Counted from the first letter of the stretch, positions 1 to 5,628 are shown. The stretch is 5,891 nucleotides of DNA from Bacillota bacterium (GCA_023389005.1 JAEWFE010000165.1:1-5891), one strand, 5' to 3'. Translations and numbers: made by a program. The notes: generated by a model from the sequence alone, not told the origin.

Positions 1-360
1 TACTTTTTTCTTATATTTTCAAAGATTTTATTTCGCACTTTATCATAAGTTTTTATTGAAATATCAAATAAAAAGAACAATTGCTATGTAAAAATTTTAT
101 CATTTGACCCATTTTCATAAAAATACAGAACAAACGATATTTTAATGTACGTTATCTATTTTTTAGTTAGAATAATTATAAATTTTATCAACCTATCAAA
201 TTTATCCCCATTTTTCAACTTTATGAAAATTTAAGATAACATTTATTTATTTTTGAACAGAGATAAACATATAGATATCAGTATTTAAATGACAAAAGTC
301 GAGATTCTTATGGTTTTTTTGATAGTTTTTTTCTACAATGTCTAGTTATTTCTCAAAAAT
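1..360. other. AT-rich non-coding stretch
   Basis: This stretch is very rich in A and T and has no open frame with a convincing ribosome binding site on either strand. I see no RNA gene, terminator or strong repeat in it. Its right end supplies the promoter of the first antitoxin-like RNA. It may be the flank of a gene outside the window or decayed mobile DNA. Confidence 0.6.
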
Positions 361-370
361 TTGCTATAAT
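342..370 (+). promoter_or_regulatory. Promoter of orphan antitoxin-like RNA (copy 1)
   Basis: A perfect TATAAT at 365-370 is preceded by TGC at 362-364, giving an extended -10 box. The -35 at 17-bp spacing (342-347, CTAGTT) is poor, so activity would rest on the extended -10. Predicted start of transcription is near 377. Confidence 0.6.
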
Positions 371-376
371 GTGAGT

Positions 377-470
377 GGAAGCAATCGTCCATTTTTGACG
401 GTCGCATATTTATACTTGGCAAAATAGCCGTTCTAACCGTAGCGAAAAAGTTAGAGGACGGCTATTTTTT
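377..470 (+). ncRNA. Orphan antitoxin-like small RNA (copy 1)
   Basis: A short transcription unit is bounded by an extended -10 promoter on the left and an intrinsic terminator on the right, with no open frame between them. From 387 to about 475 it closely matches 620-706, the 3' part of the second antitoxin RNA. The shared parts are a TTTTTGACGGTCGCATA block, the whole terminator stem and the TTTTTTCTTGC tail. Unlike copy 2, no toxin gene faces it: immediately after CTTGC the sequence changes to a different terminator repeat. The 5' portion (377-386) is shorter than in copy 2 and lacks the C-rich segment. It is probably the remnant or solitary antitoxin of a duplicated type I toxin-antitoxin locus. 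If transcribed, it could still pair with the toxin mRNA 3' end through the terminator arms. Transcription is predicted, not shown. Confidence 0.6.
421..470 (+). terminator. Intrinsic terminator of copy 1 RNA
   Basis: AAAATAGCCG (421-430) pairs with CGGCTATTTT (459-468). The stem extends through CTAAC/GTTAG after a 2-nt bulge and ends in a run of six T on the plus strand. The stem matches the terminator at 653-701; only the loop differs. Confidence 0.85.
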
Positions 471-474
471 CTTG

Positions 475-524
475 CTATATTTCCCATACTTACACAAAAA
501 CCAGAGAGCGAGTCTCTGGTTTTT
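475..524. terminator. Solitary terminator, copy of the lysR terminator
   Basis: AAAAACCAGAGA (496-507) and TCTCTGGTTTTT (513-524) form a perfect 12-bp stem with a 5-nt loop, flanked by T runs on both strands, so it can act in both directions. Positions 475-522 match 2854-2902, the lysR terminator, at about 43 of 49 aligned positions. The match includes roughly 20 bp beside the stem, so it is a real repeat and not just a similar hairpin. No gene ends here now, apart from the antitoxin-like RNA that already has its own terminator. Confidence 0.8.
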
Positions 525-543
525 GGTTGTAAAATTAAAAAAA

Positions 544-572
544 TCGACAAATAAAAAAAAGTATGCTAGAAT
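544..572 (+). promoter_or_regulatory. Promoter of antitoxin RNA (copy 2)
   Basis: TCGACA (544-549) and TAGAAT (567-572) are spaced by exactly 17 bp, and TGC at 564-566 gives an extended -10. This is the best-formed promoter in the left half of the window. Transcription should start near 579. Confidence 0.75.
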
Positions 573-578
573 ACAAAT

Positions 579-701
579 GAAAAGAGGGACTGCTGGTACA
601 ATCCCCCTTATCAGAGATAGTCCGTTTTTGACGGTCGCATAGTTATTTAGGCAAAATAGCCGTTCTAACCTCGCGAAAAAGTTAGAGGACGGCTATTTTT
701 T
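579..701 (+). ncRNA. Antisense RNA antitoxin, type I TA
   Basis: This is a roughly 120-nt predicted RNA without an open frame. It is bounded by a strong sigma-A promoter and an intrinsic terminator, and it converges on the small toxin gene. Near its 5' end AAGAGGGA (582-589) can pair with TCCCCCTT (602-609), seven of eight pairs, with a 12-nt loop. A small CCGT/ACGG hairpin lies at 622-634. Its 3' terminator overlaps the last codons and stop of the toxin gene, so the two RNAs are complementary at their 3' ends. A second complementary patch (CCTT and GATAG, 606-620) could reach the toxin ribosome binding site. The layout is like the par/Fst and TxpA/RatA classes, in which the antisense RNA blocks translation or marks the toxin mRNA for decay. 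The assignment rests on arrangement, not on a recognised RNA family. Confidence 0.65.
653..701. terminator. Shared terminator of antitoxin RNA and toxin mRNA
   Basis: AAAATAGCCG (653-662) pairs with CGGCTATTTT (690-699), extended by CTAAC/GTTAG with a small bulge. The plus strand ends in six T, giving a good terminator for the antitoxin RNA. On the minus strand only four T follow, so termination of the toxin mRNA may be leakier. The toxin stop codon (693-695) lies inside the arm. Confidence 0.8.
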
Positions 702-812
702 CTTGCCACTGTTGCCTAGGATTAAACCTATGATTTGGATTACTAATGATAGCGTACCAAAAATCACCGCAACTACGATCGAAATAATCGCAATAACGTC
801 GCTGACTGACAT
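693..812 (-). CDS. Small hydrophobic toxin peptide (holin-like, type I TA)
   Basis: The gene encodes 39 residues: a short polar start (MSVSD), then one long hydrophobic segment of about 28 residues rich in I, V and L, and a basic tail ending in KKK. This is the build of membrane-acting type I toxins (Fst, TxpA and the putative holin-like toxin family of Lactobacillales). I recognise the class, not a specific member. The start at 812 is preceded by AGAAAGGAG, 10 nt away. An in-frame ATG at 845 would give 50 residues, but its extra codons read through that binding site (SERR), a common mis-start in this class. The stop sits in the arm of the terminator shared with the convergent antisense RNA, which supports antisense control. 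The expected role is membrane damage when the antitoxin is lost. No neighbouring gene is co-transcribed. Confidence 0.7.
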   Translation of the reverse strand: MSVSDVIAIISIVVAVIFGTLSLVIQIIGLILGNSGKKK

Positions 813-889
813 GAAAGCAAATCTCCTTTCTGATAGATTTTGCATAAGCACCACCTACCTCCAGTTGAATTTGCAACCGCCATAACTTC

Positions 890-917
890 ATGTTATGAAA
901 AACAGTAAATTTGTGAA
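890..917 (-). promoter_or_regulatory. Predicted toxin mRNA promoter
   Basis: On the minus strand TTCACA (912-917) and TAACAT (890-895) are spaced by 16 bp, placing the start near 883, about 70 nt upstream of the toxin start codon. An alternative pair, TTGCAT with TACTGT (902-907), would start a little further upstream. The palindrome CATAAC-TTCAT-GTTATG (881-897) overlaps the -10 and start site. Confidence 0.45.
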
Positions 918-999
918 CATATGTATGCAAATATATCCATTTTTTTACTAGAACGTTAACTGTAATTGATAAATATTAGTATAAGACCTTTTTAAAACA

Positions 1000-1150
1000 C
1001 CTATGAAAATATATCAATCACTTTCATAAACTATAAGGATTTACATCACGTCAACCTATCAATACAATTAACCAACTTTTTCTTTATTAAGTACGTTGTT
1101 TTAAAATTGAACATTGTATTTAACAGGGGATAACACCATCCCCACTATCC
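1000..1150 (-). ncRNA. Candidate omega (guide) RNA region at tnpB 3' end
   Basis: In IS200/IS605 and IS607 elements the guide RNA of TnpB is made from the 3' end of tnpB and the DNA just beyond it. Here that region contains a perfect hairpin, GGGGAT (1126-1131) with ATCCCC (1138-1143), inside the last codons. It also contains an 8-bp inverted pair, AATACAAT (1061-1068) with ATTGTATT (1113-1120), that spans the stop codon. These are compatible with a structured RNA. The 3' boundary, and so the guide segment, cannot be placed from sequence alone because the element end is not recognisable. This is a positional prediction. Confidence 0.3.
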
Positions 1151-2390
1151 CATCTAATTGTATTTCAGGGAATACTTTCTTAATAATTTGTAAAGCGCCG
1201 TTGACGTCTGCGTTAATCAGAATACCTTTATCACTTTTAAACATTCCACGTTTGAGTCTACGTTTAGCTGGTTTTAAGCCCTTTAATTTACGAGCGTGAT
1301 TGCCATTTTCCTTAATAGGTAATTCGTTATCCAAAAAGCTTGTTTGTGACGTATAGCTTTCCTCACTGCGAATGACTGTAATACCTGCTAATGTAGCTTT
1401 ATATTCTAATATACCCATCATCATTACATGAGGGATAGTCACGAAATTCTGATTGCTTTGCGTAGCCATGTTACTCTTATTTTTCTGATTTTTATTATGA
1501 CCGATGACAATCGTTGTAACCCCACAGCTTAGCGCATAATCAATGATACACTTCGTTGCTTTGTGGGCGAAATCTTTTATTTTACGGTTTCGCCAATCAG
1601 TCATTTCTCGTGTTTTCTTACTTTCGTAATAAGCAGTAACTATTTTTCCGTCTTTTTGCTTCACTTGTTTACAGCATTGTCCATACATTGCATGTTTAGC
1701 GTATAAAACACTACGTTGCTTGTTGTACCATTGATTCACGGACTTCAAACCTTTACCGTTAATAATTAGCGGACGGTTTTTAGTATTTGTCACACAAGTA
1801 AATAGATTATTTAAACCAGGGTCAATACCCATAACAACTCCATTATCCGCTTTAGGACATACATCTGGAATTTCATGTTGAACAATCATTTTAAAGAAAT
1901 TCTTTGACAAAGGTTTAAACGCTACACGTTTTACTTTACCAATCGTATCAATTAATTTTACACGCACTTTTAATTTGTCGATAACCAAATAACCGTTTTT
2001 TACTTTTGCGTTTTGATTGGTTACAAAGAACGTATGCCGACTGCCTTTCTTTAAATACTTAGGAATGCTTGGCTTTCCTGTAAACTTTTTTGGGTTGTTG
2101 TAGTATTCTTTCAAAGCTTTACGCCACGCTACCCATATTTCAAGTACTTCTTTTAGTGTTTGTTGTGCGCTTTGTACATACCCCAACGCTCTATAAAGCA
2201 TGTTTTCTCTTGCTTCGTATTTCTTTTTAAATAAAGCATTATAAAATTCATAGGGTTTCATTGGCTCTCGCTGAAAGAAATTTTGACGTACTTGATACAA
2301 ACAAGCATTGAATAGGTTATTCGCTTGTTTAGACGTTTCATTTAAAATGCTATAAGTGTCTTGAATGACATATTCAGAAGATAAAAGCAT
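1101..2390 (-). CDS. tnpB: TnpB, RNA-guided nuclease of an IS607-type element
   Basis: This 429-residue protein is of the TnpB (OrfB) family, the RNA-guided DNA endonucleases of IS200/IS605 and IS607 elements and relatives of Cas12. Seen in the sequence: an N-terminal OrfB/helix-turn-helix-like region (about 1-170); RuvC-I VVMGIDPGLNN with D190; YTSQTSFLD at 346-354; and RuvC-III NADVNGAL with D395. Two points differ from the textbook family. The usual RuvC-II glutamate after the VI(V)I strand is replaced (TIVIGHN, G297), while two glutamates, E343 and E344, lie just before YTSQ. The CxxC pairs of the C-terminal zinc finger are absent. I have seen this combination in a TnpB subgroup, so it is probably a lineage trait and not decay. 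The frame is intact and near the usual length. The start is supported by AAAGGTGG about 10 nt upstream. Just upstream lies a broken tnpA remnant, so the element is probably no longer self-mobile. Confidence 0.88.
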   Translation of the reverse strand: MLLSSEYVIQDTYSILNETSKQANNLFNACLYQVRQNFFQREPMKPYEFYNALFKKKYEARENMLYRALGYVQSAQQTLKEVLEIWVAWRKALKEYYNNPKKFTGKPSIPKYLKKGSRHTFFVTNQNAKVKNGYLVIDKLKVRVKLIDTIGKVKRVAFKPLSKNFFKMIVQHEIPDVCPKADNGVVMGIDPGLNNLFTCVTNTKNRPLIINGKGLKSVNQWYNKQRSVLYAKHAMYGQCCKQVKQKDGKIVTAYYESKKTREMTDWRNRKIKDFAHKATKCIIDYALSCGVTTIVIGHNKNQKNKSNMATQSNQNFVTIPHVMMMGILEYKATLAGITVIRSEESYTSQTSFLDNELPIKENGNHARKLKGLKPAKRRLKRGMFKSDKGILINADVNGALQIIKKVFPEIQLDGIVGMVLSPVKYNVQF

Positions 2391-2425
2391 GTTTGTTTCA
2401 CCACCTTTCCTTTGTTTAATACAAC

Positions 2426-2749
2426 TTAGCGAATATGTTCATGTAATACAGCTTCGATTTTTTTTCGTTCTAAAAGGCTGCGTGAATACATACTCATAGA
2501 AAAACAATGTAACAAGCTAATAATTTCTTCAAAAAGTTCTTCTTCATCTGTTTTATGGTTAGCAATATCTGAAGTTATTTCGATTTCAGTTCCTTATTTG
2601 TCAAATAAAAATTTAAATAAATCAAAACCTACTCTTGAAAGACGATTTTTATGTGTAATGACAACACGTTCAACTTTACTTTCAAGAATCAAATCTAACA
2701 TTTCAAAAAATTTTTTACGTTTTTCGAACGAAATGCCACAAGCAATATC
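2426..2749 (-). pseudogene. tnpA: IS607-type TnpA serine recombinase, degraded
   Basis: Translating the minus strand gives 51 residues, DIACGISFEKRKKFF through VERVVITHKNRLSRVGFDLF, then an in-frame TAA (2594-2596). It continues in the same frame for 55 residues beginning GTEIEI and containing DEEELFEEIISLLHCFSM. This is the middle and end of the catalytic domain of IS607-family serine recombinases. The in-frame stop replaces a single codon of the family sequence (FDK-stop-GTEI). The N-terminal part, with the DNA-binding segment and the catalytic serine, is missing: a TGA lies directly before the first residue of the match. A trace such as ENDWGISVL in another frame (about 2765-2830) may be more of the N-terminus. 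The remnant ends 36 bp before tnpB, the usual tnpA-tnpB order. The product is surely inactive. Confidence 0.85.
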
Positions 2750-2875
2750 TCAAAACTTATTCTATCACAAATTAATTTTAAATAAGAACAGAAATACCCC
2801 AATCATTTTCTCTTTTTTCGCTATATAATTTCACTTCATTTTGAGAATTTTATCTATTATTTTCCATATTCACAC

Positions 2876-2902
2876 AAAAACCAGAGAGCAAGTCCCTGGT
2901 TT
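2876..2902 (-). terminator. lysR intrinsic terminator
   Basis: Read on the minus strand, AAACCAGGGA and TCTCTGGTTT form a 10-bp stem (one G-U pair) with loop CTTGC, followed by a run of five T counting from the arm. It overlaps the lysR stop codon. The same sequence recurs at 475-524. Confidence 0.85.
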
Positions 2903-3812
2903 ATTTTGATTGATGAAAATGTTGTAAATAGTCTTTCAGCCGCGTCAAAAAACTTTCCGCCATGTCTGAAAGTACGCGGTCTTTTTGACGGATGGCAATT
3001 AACTGGCTTTTCGGTGCATTTGCTAGGGGAATCAGTAAAATCCCTTGGGAAGGCCCATCTTCTACCAAACCAGAGCCAGAACCATAGGCATTTGTTCGTG
3101 TTAAGATACCGGTTAATGTCGCGCGGTCAGAGGTATGAATGACTTGCACGACTTCTGGAAAATCCAATAAATCCTCTGAAAAATAAGTATAATGGTCACT
3201 TTCTTGTGAGAATCGAATTTGCGGATAAGGCATTAAATCATCTAAGGTAATCTCTGCTTTGGTCGCTAAAGGATGATTTTCACCTAAAAATATATGTGTT
3301 TGAAACTCATGCAGTACCTCATATGTCAGATCACTAGTTTTAAACATTCGCTCTAAAGCTACTTTATTGGAAGCATTCAGATATAAAACGCCCAATTCAC
3401 TACGATATTCTTCCACATCTTTAATCACGCTTAAGGTCGTATTTTCGTAAATGCGGAAAGATTCACACGCTGGAAAATCCTGAATCATCTCGCTTAAAAT
3501 AATGGATAAGAAATCATAGTGCTGACTGGCAATCGAAAAATGCTGGGTATGATCGCTTTTAGTGGCATAACGATTTTCAAGTAATTCGACTTGCGATAAG
3601 ATCTGTTGTGCATACTGAAAAAAATCGCTACCTTCTTTAGTCAAATAGGCCCCTTGACTCGTGCGTTCAAACAGCTGCACATTTAATTCTTGTTCTAATT
3701 CCTTAATCGCATGAGACAGACTCGGTTGCGAAACATAGAGCTTTTTGGCCGCCTCTCGAAAACTCCCATTATTTGCAATCGCCGTCACATAACGCATTTG
3801 TTGAATGTTCAT
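2901..3812 (-). CDS. LysR-type transcriptional regulator
   Basis: The 303-residue product has the usual length and plan of LysR-type regulators. Residues 1-60 are the winged helix-turn-helix: MNIQQMRYV, then SFREAAKKLYVSQPSLSHAI with the typical AA..L..SQP.LS core, then LFERTSQGAYLT in the wing. A linker helix (about 60-82) leads to the two-lobed effector-binding domain (about 90-295), which is more divergent and does not reveal the ligand. Such proteins bind DNA as tetramers and switch with a small-molecule co-inducer. The start is supported by AAAGGTGG a few bases upstream and by its own promoter. It lies downstream of the glutathione-reductase gene on the same strand, separated by about 400 bp of repeats. 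Control of that gene is possible but nothing in the sequence proves it. Its terminator overlaps the stop codon. Confidence 0.92.
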   Translation of the reverse strand: MNIQQMRYVTAIANNGSFREAAKKLYVSQPSLSHAIKELEQELNVQLFERTSQGAYLTKEGSDFFQYAQQILSQVELLENRYATKSDHTQHFSIASQHYDFLSIILSEMIQDFPACESFRIYENTTLSVIKDVEEYRSELGVLYLNASNKVALERMFKTSDLTYEVLHEFQTHIFLGENHPLATKAEITLDDLMPYPQIRFSQESDHYTYFSEDLLDFPEVVQVIHTSDRATLTGILTRTNAYGSGSGLVEDGPSQGILLIPLANAPKSQLIAIRQKDRVLSDMAESFLTRLKDYLQHFHQSK

Positions 3813-3844
3813 CCTAAAACCACCTTTTTACCTTCCTTTTTCCC

Positions 3845-3874
3845 ATTATACCTGTTTATCTGCTCGTTTGTGAA
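3845..3874 (-). promoter_or_regulatory. lysR promoter
   Basis: On the minus strand TTCACA (3869-3874) and a perfect TATAAT (3845-3850) are spaced by 18 bp. The start would be near 3838, giving a short leader before the lysR ribosome binding site. This shows lysR can be transcribed independently of gor. Confidence 0.7.
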
Positions 3875-3967
3875 CAACTTCTAGACTTTCATTTGATAGC
3901 CTTTATCTATCACGCTTCGCAACTCGTGGCTGAGCAAGTCGCTTCACAACCTTTATTGACGGTATTC

Positions 3968-4077
3968 GGTAGCTAGACATTGTGAAATTCGCCCTACCAC
4001 TTGCAAAAATCTCCTTTCATCCGATTTTCGCAGTGGTAGGTAAACACACGAATTTCTTCATGTCTAAACAAGCTACC
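3968..4077. repeat. Large imperfect inverted repeat, unit 2
   Basis: This is a 110-bp fold-back with five nested paired blocks: GGTAGCT (3968-3974) with AGCTACC (4071-4077); TAGACAT (3974-3980) with ATGTCTA (4060-4066), sharing one base with the first; GAAATTCG (3984-3991) with CGAATTTC (4049-4056); CCTACCACT (3993-4001) with AGTGGTAGG (4032-4040); and AAAATC (4006-4011) with GATTTT (4023-4028). Small unequal internal loops separate the blocks. It would fold as a long rod in RNA or single-stranded DNA. Confidence 0.85.
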
Positions 4078-4097
4078 TCATAACCTTTATCCAATCC

Positions 4098-4216
4098 GTG
4101 TTCGCCGAGTAGCTCCTGTGCATCTAAGCCGGCCTGTCTTGGAAAATCTTAAAAAATATGGATTTTCCTGACATTCCGGAAAACTTAGCTGCTTGGAGCT
4201 AACCAACCCGGCTCAC
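4098..4216. repeat. Large imperfect inverted repeat, unit 3
   Basis: This is a 119-bp fold-back just 3' of gor. Paired blocks from outside in are GTG/CAC, GCC/GGC, TAGCTCC (4110-4116) with GGAGCTA (4195-4201), CTAAG (4124-4128) with CTTAG (4184-4188), CCGG (4129-4132) with CCGG (4176-4179), TGTC with GACA, and GGAAAATC (4141-4148) with GATTTTCC (4161-4168). The loop is AT-rich. It may also end or stabilise the gor transcript, as it begins only a few bases after the stop. Confidence 0.85.
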
Positions 4217-4221
4217 ATCCT

Positions 4222-5574
4222 TTATTTCATCGTGACGAATTCTTCGGCGCCGGTTGGGTGGATGGCTACGGTGTTGTCAAAATCGGCTTTGGTTGCGCCC
4301 ATTTTAATCGCCACCGCAAAGCCTTGAAGCATTTCGTCGACTCCAACGCCAATGCCATGAAGTCCGATAATTTTTTCTTCTTCGCCTAAGCAGACTAGTT
4401 TCATCACAGATTTTTCGCGGAAGTCGCTTAACGCATAATGCATTGGTGTGAAAGTGGAGCGATACACTTTGATATTTTCGGCACCATATTTTTCAATGGC
4501 TGCTTCTTCACTATCTCCAATCGTCGCAATAGCTGGATGCGTAAAAATCACCGTTGGCACTAAATTGTAGTCTAAATGGGCATCGGTTTGACCATTGAAT
4601 AAACGCTCAGATAATCGACGTCCAGCTGCAATTGCCACTGGGGTTAATTCTAGTTTGCCAATCACATCGCCCACCGCAAAAATATGATCCACACTTGTCT
4701 TTTGATATTTATCCACTGCAATAAAGCCCCGGTCATCCAGCTTGACATCCGTATTTTCCAAACCAATCTTTTCCACATTTGGCACGCGTCCTCCGGCAAA
4801 CAATACATAATCTGTCGCGATGACTGCCCCATTTTCAAAAGTCACTTCATAACCGCTTGCTGTCTTTTCGATTTTGGCTGGTACATGATTGGCCTTAGTC
4901 GTAATGCCGCGTGCTTGATATAAATTCACTAAAGATTCGATAATTTGGGTGTCAAACTGGCGCAATGGTCGTGCTTTGCGATAAGCCCAAGTCACCTGTG
5001 AACCTAAACCATGCATCACACCTGCTAATTCTGCCGCAATATAGCCCGCCCCTAAAATCAATACACGCTTAGGTAACTCCGTCAAGGCAAAGAAATCATC
5101 GGAGTTTTTCGCATATTCGCCACCAGGAATCGCTAATGGCATCGGTCTAGCTCCGGTCGCAATCAAAATGTTTTTCCCATAAAATTGTTGGTTGTCCACA
5201 GAAATCACATGGTTATCCACAAATTGTGCATAACCGTGGATAACTTCAACTTTATTGCTATCAAGGCCTCTTTGGTACGCACCATGTAGAAATTCTATAT
5301 AATTTTCGCGGTTTTCCACAAGTTTTGCGAAATCAAACTTATCCACATGTGCATAAATACCATAGCCCGCTGCTTCTTTTTCCACAGCTTCAATCACATG
5401 ACTCGCTTGCCACATCACTTTTTTAGGGACACAGCCGACATTCACACAGGTCCCCCCTAGATGACGACCTTCAATCAATAACACTTTGGCGCCACGCATC
5501 GCAGCTCGGTTCGCAGAGGCAATTCCACCACTACCGCCACCAATAACAATATAATCATAAGTTGGTATACTCAT
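4222..5574 (-). CDS. gor: Glutathione-disulfide reductase (FAD/NADPH)
   Basis: The 450-residue protein is a class I pyridine-nucleotide disulfide oxidoreductase, of normal length for glutathione reductase. It would reduce glutathione disulfide with NADPH in the cytoplasm. Visible elements in order: FAD-binding YIVIGGGSGGIASA (8-21); redox-active disulfide GGTCVNVGC with C43 and C48; IATGARP (138-144); NADPH-binding LGAGYIAAEL (174-183), followed by basic residues in AYRKARPLRQF (197-207) that favour NADPH over NADH; the second FAD contact FAVGDV (299-304) with D303; and the dimerisation domain ending in HPTGAEE with active-site H439 and E444. All key residues are present. The start is supported by AAGGTGATG a few bases upstream. 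Related enzymes (trypanothione or mycothione reductase, uncharacterised paralogues) share these motifs, so the substrate is inferred. It is transcribed away from a HAD phosphatase gene. Confidence 0.9.
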   Translation of the reverse strand: MSIPTYDYIVIGGGSGGIASANRAAMRGAKVLLIEGRHLGGTCVNVGCVPKKVMWQASHVIEAVEKEAAGYGIYAHVDKFDFAKLVENRENYIEFLHGAYQRGLDSNKVEVIHGYAQFVDNHVISVDNQQFYGKNILIATGARPMPLAIPGGEYAKNSDDFFALTELPKRVLILGAGYIAAELAGVMHGLGSQVTWAYRKARPLRQFDTQIIESLVNLYQARGITTKANHVPAKIEKTASGYEVTFENGAVIATDYVLFAGGRVPNVEKIGLENTDVKLDDRGFIAVDKYQKTSVDHIFAVGDVIGKLELTPVAIAAGRRLSERLFNGQTDAHLDYNLVPTVIFTHPAIATIGDSEEAAIEKYGAENIKVYRSTFTPMHYALSDFREKSVMKLVCLGEEEKIIGLHGIGVGVDEMLQGFAVAIKMGATKADFDNTVAIHPTGAEEFVTMK

Positions 5575-5628
5575 TTACATCACCTTAAAAAATTATTTTC
5601 AACATTTTTTAGCTGAATATTTGCCTTG

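Larger units (their letters stand above)
3894..4225. repeat. Array of fold-back units joined by CCTTTAT
   Basis: The heptamer CCTTTAT occurs four times (3900-3906, 3950-3956, 4084-4090, 4219-4225) and divides the gor-lysR gap into three segments of about 50, 134 and 135 bp. Read on the minus strand, each segment starts ATAAAGG followed by a related sequence: TTGTGAAGC, TTATGAGGT and ATGTGAGCC. The two long segments are imperfect fold-backs; the short one may be a truncated copy. The last heptamer overlaps the gor stop codon. The first is the loop of a small hairpin, TGATAG/CTATCA (3894-3912). No open frame or RNA gene was seen. The heptamer could be a target duplication or part of the repeat. 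Confidence 0.65.

Noticed and set aside
703..885. 60-codon plus-strand frame
   Set aside because: It is the antisense of the toxin gene, and it starts right after the antitoxin terminator with no promoter or binding site.
682..930. 82-codon minus-strand frame overlapping the toxin gene
   Set aside because: It lies in a different frame from the toxin, has no binding site before its ATG, and its product lacks any recognisable feature. The 39-codon gene explains the region better.
188..1062. The 12-mer TCAACCTATCAA at 188-199 and 1051-1062 as element ends or target duplications
   Set aside because: No similarity extends beyond the 12 bases, the contexts differ, and IS607-type elements do not usually make target duplications. 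Chance in AT-rich DNA is likely.
2598..2828. 76-codon plus-strand frame
   Set aside because: It is antisense to the tnpA remnant, which is a clear family match on the other strand.
2906..3142. Plus-strand frame inside lysR (and similarly 1114-1299 in tnpB, 4684-4923 in gor)
   Set aside because: Each is antisense to a well-supported gene, with no binding site or family signature.
3813..4221. Riboswitch or T-box before lysR
   Set aside because: The lysR promoter lies close to the gene with a short leader, so the structured DNA is upstream of the transcript start and not in its leader.
3894..4225. CRISPR array
   Set aside because: The recurring unit is only a heptamer, spacing is irregular, the units are fold-backs, and no cas gene is present.
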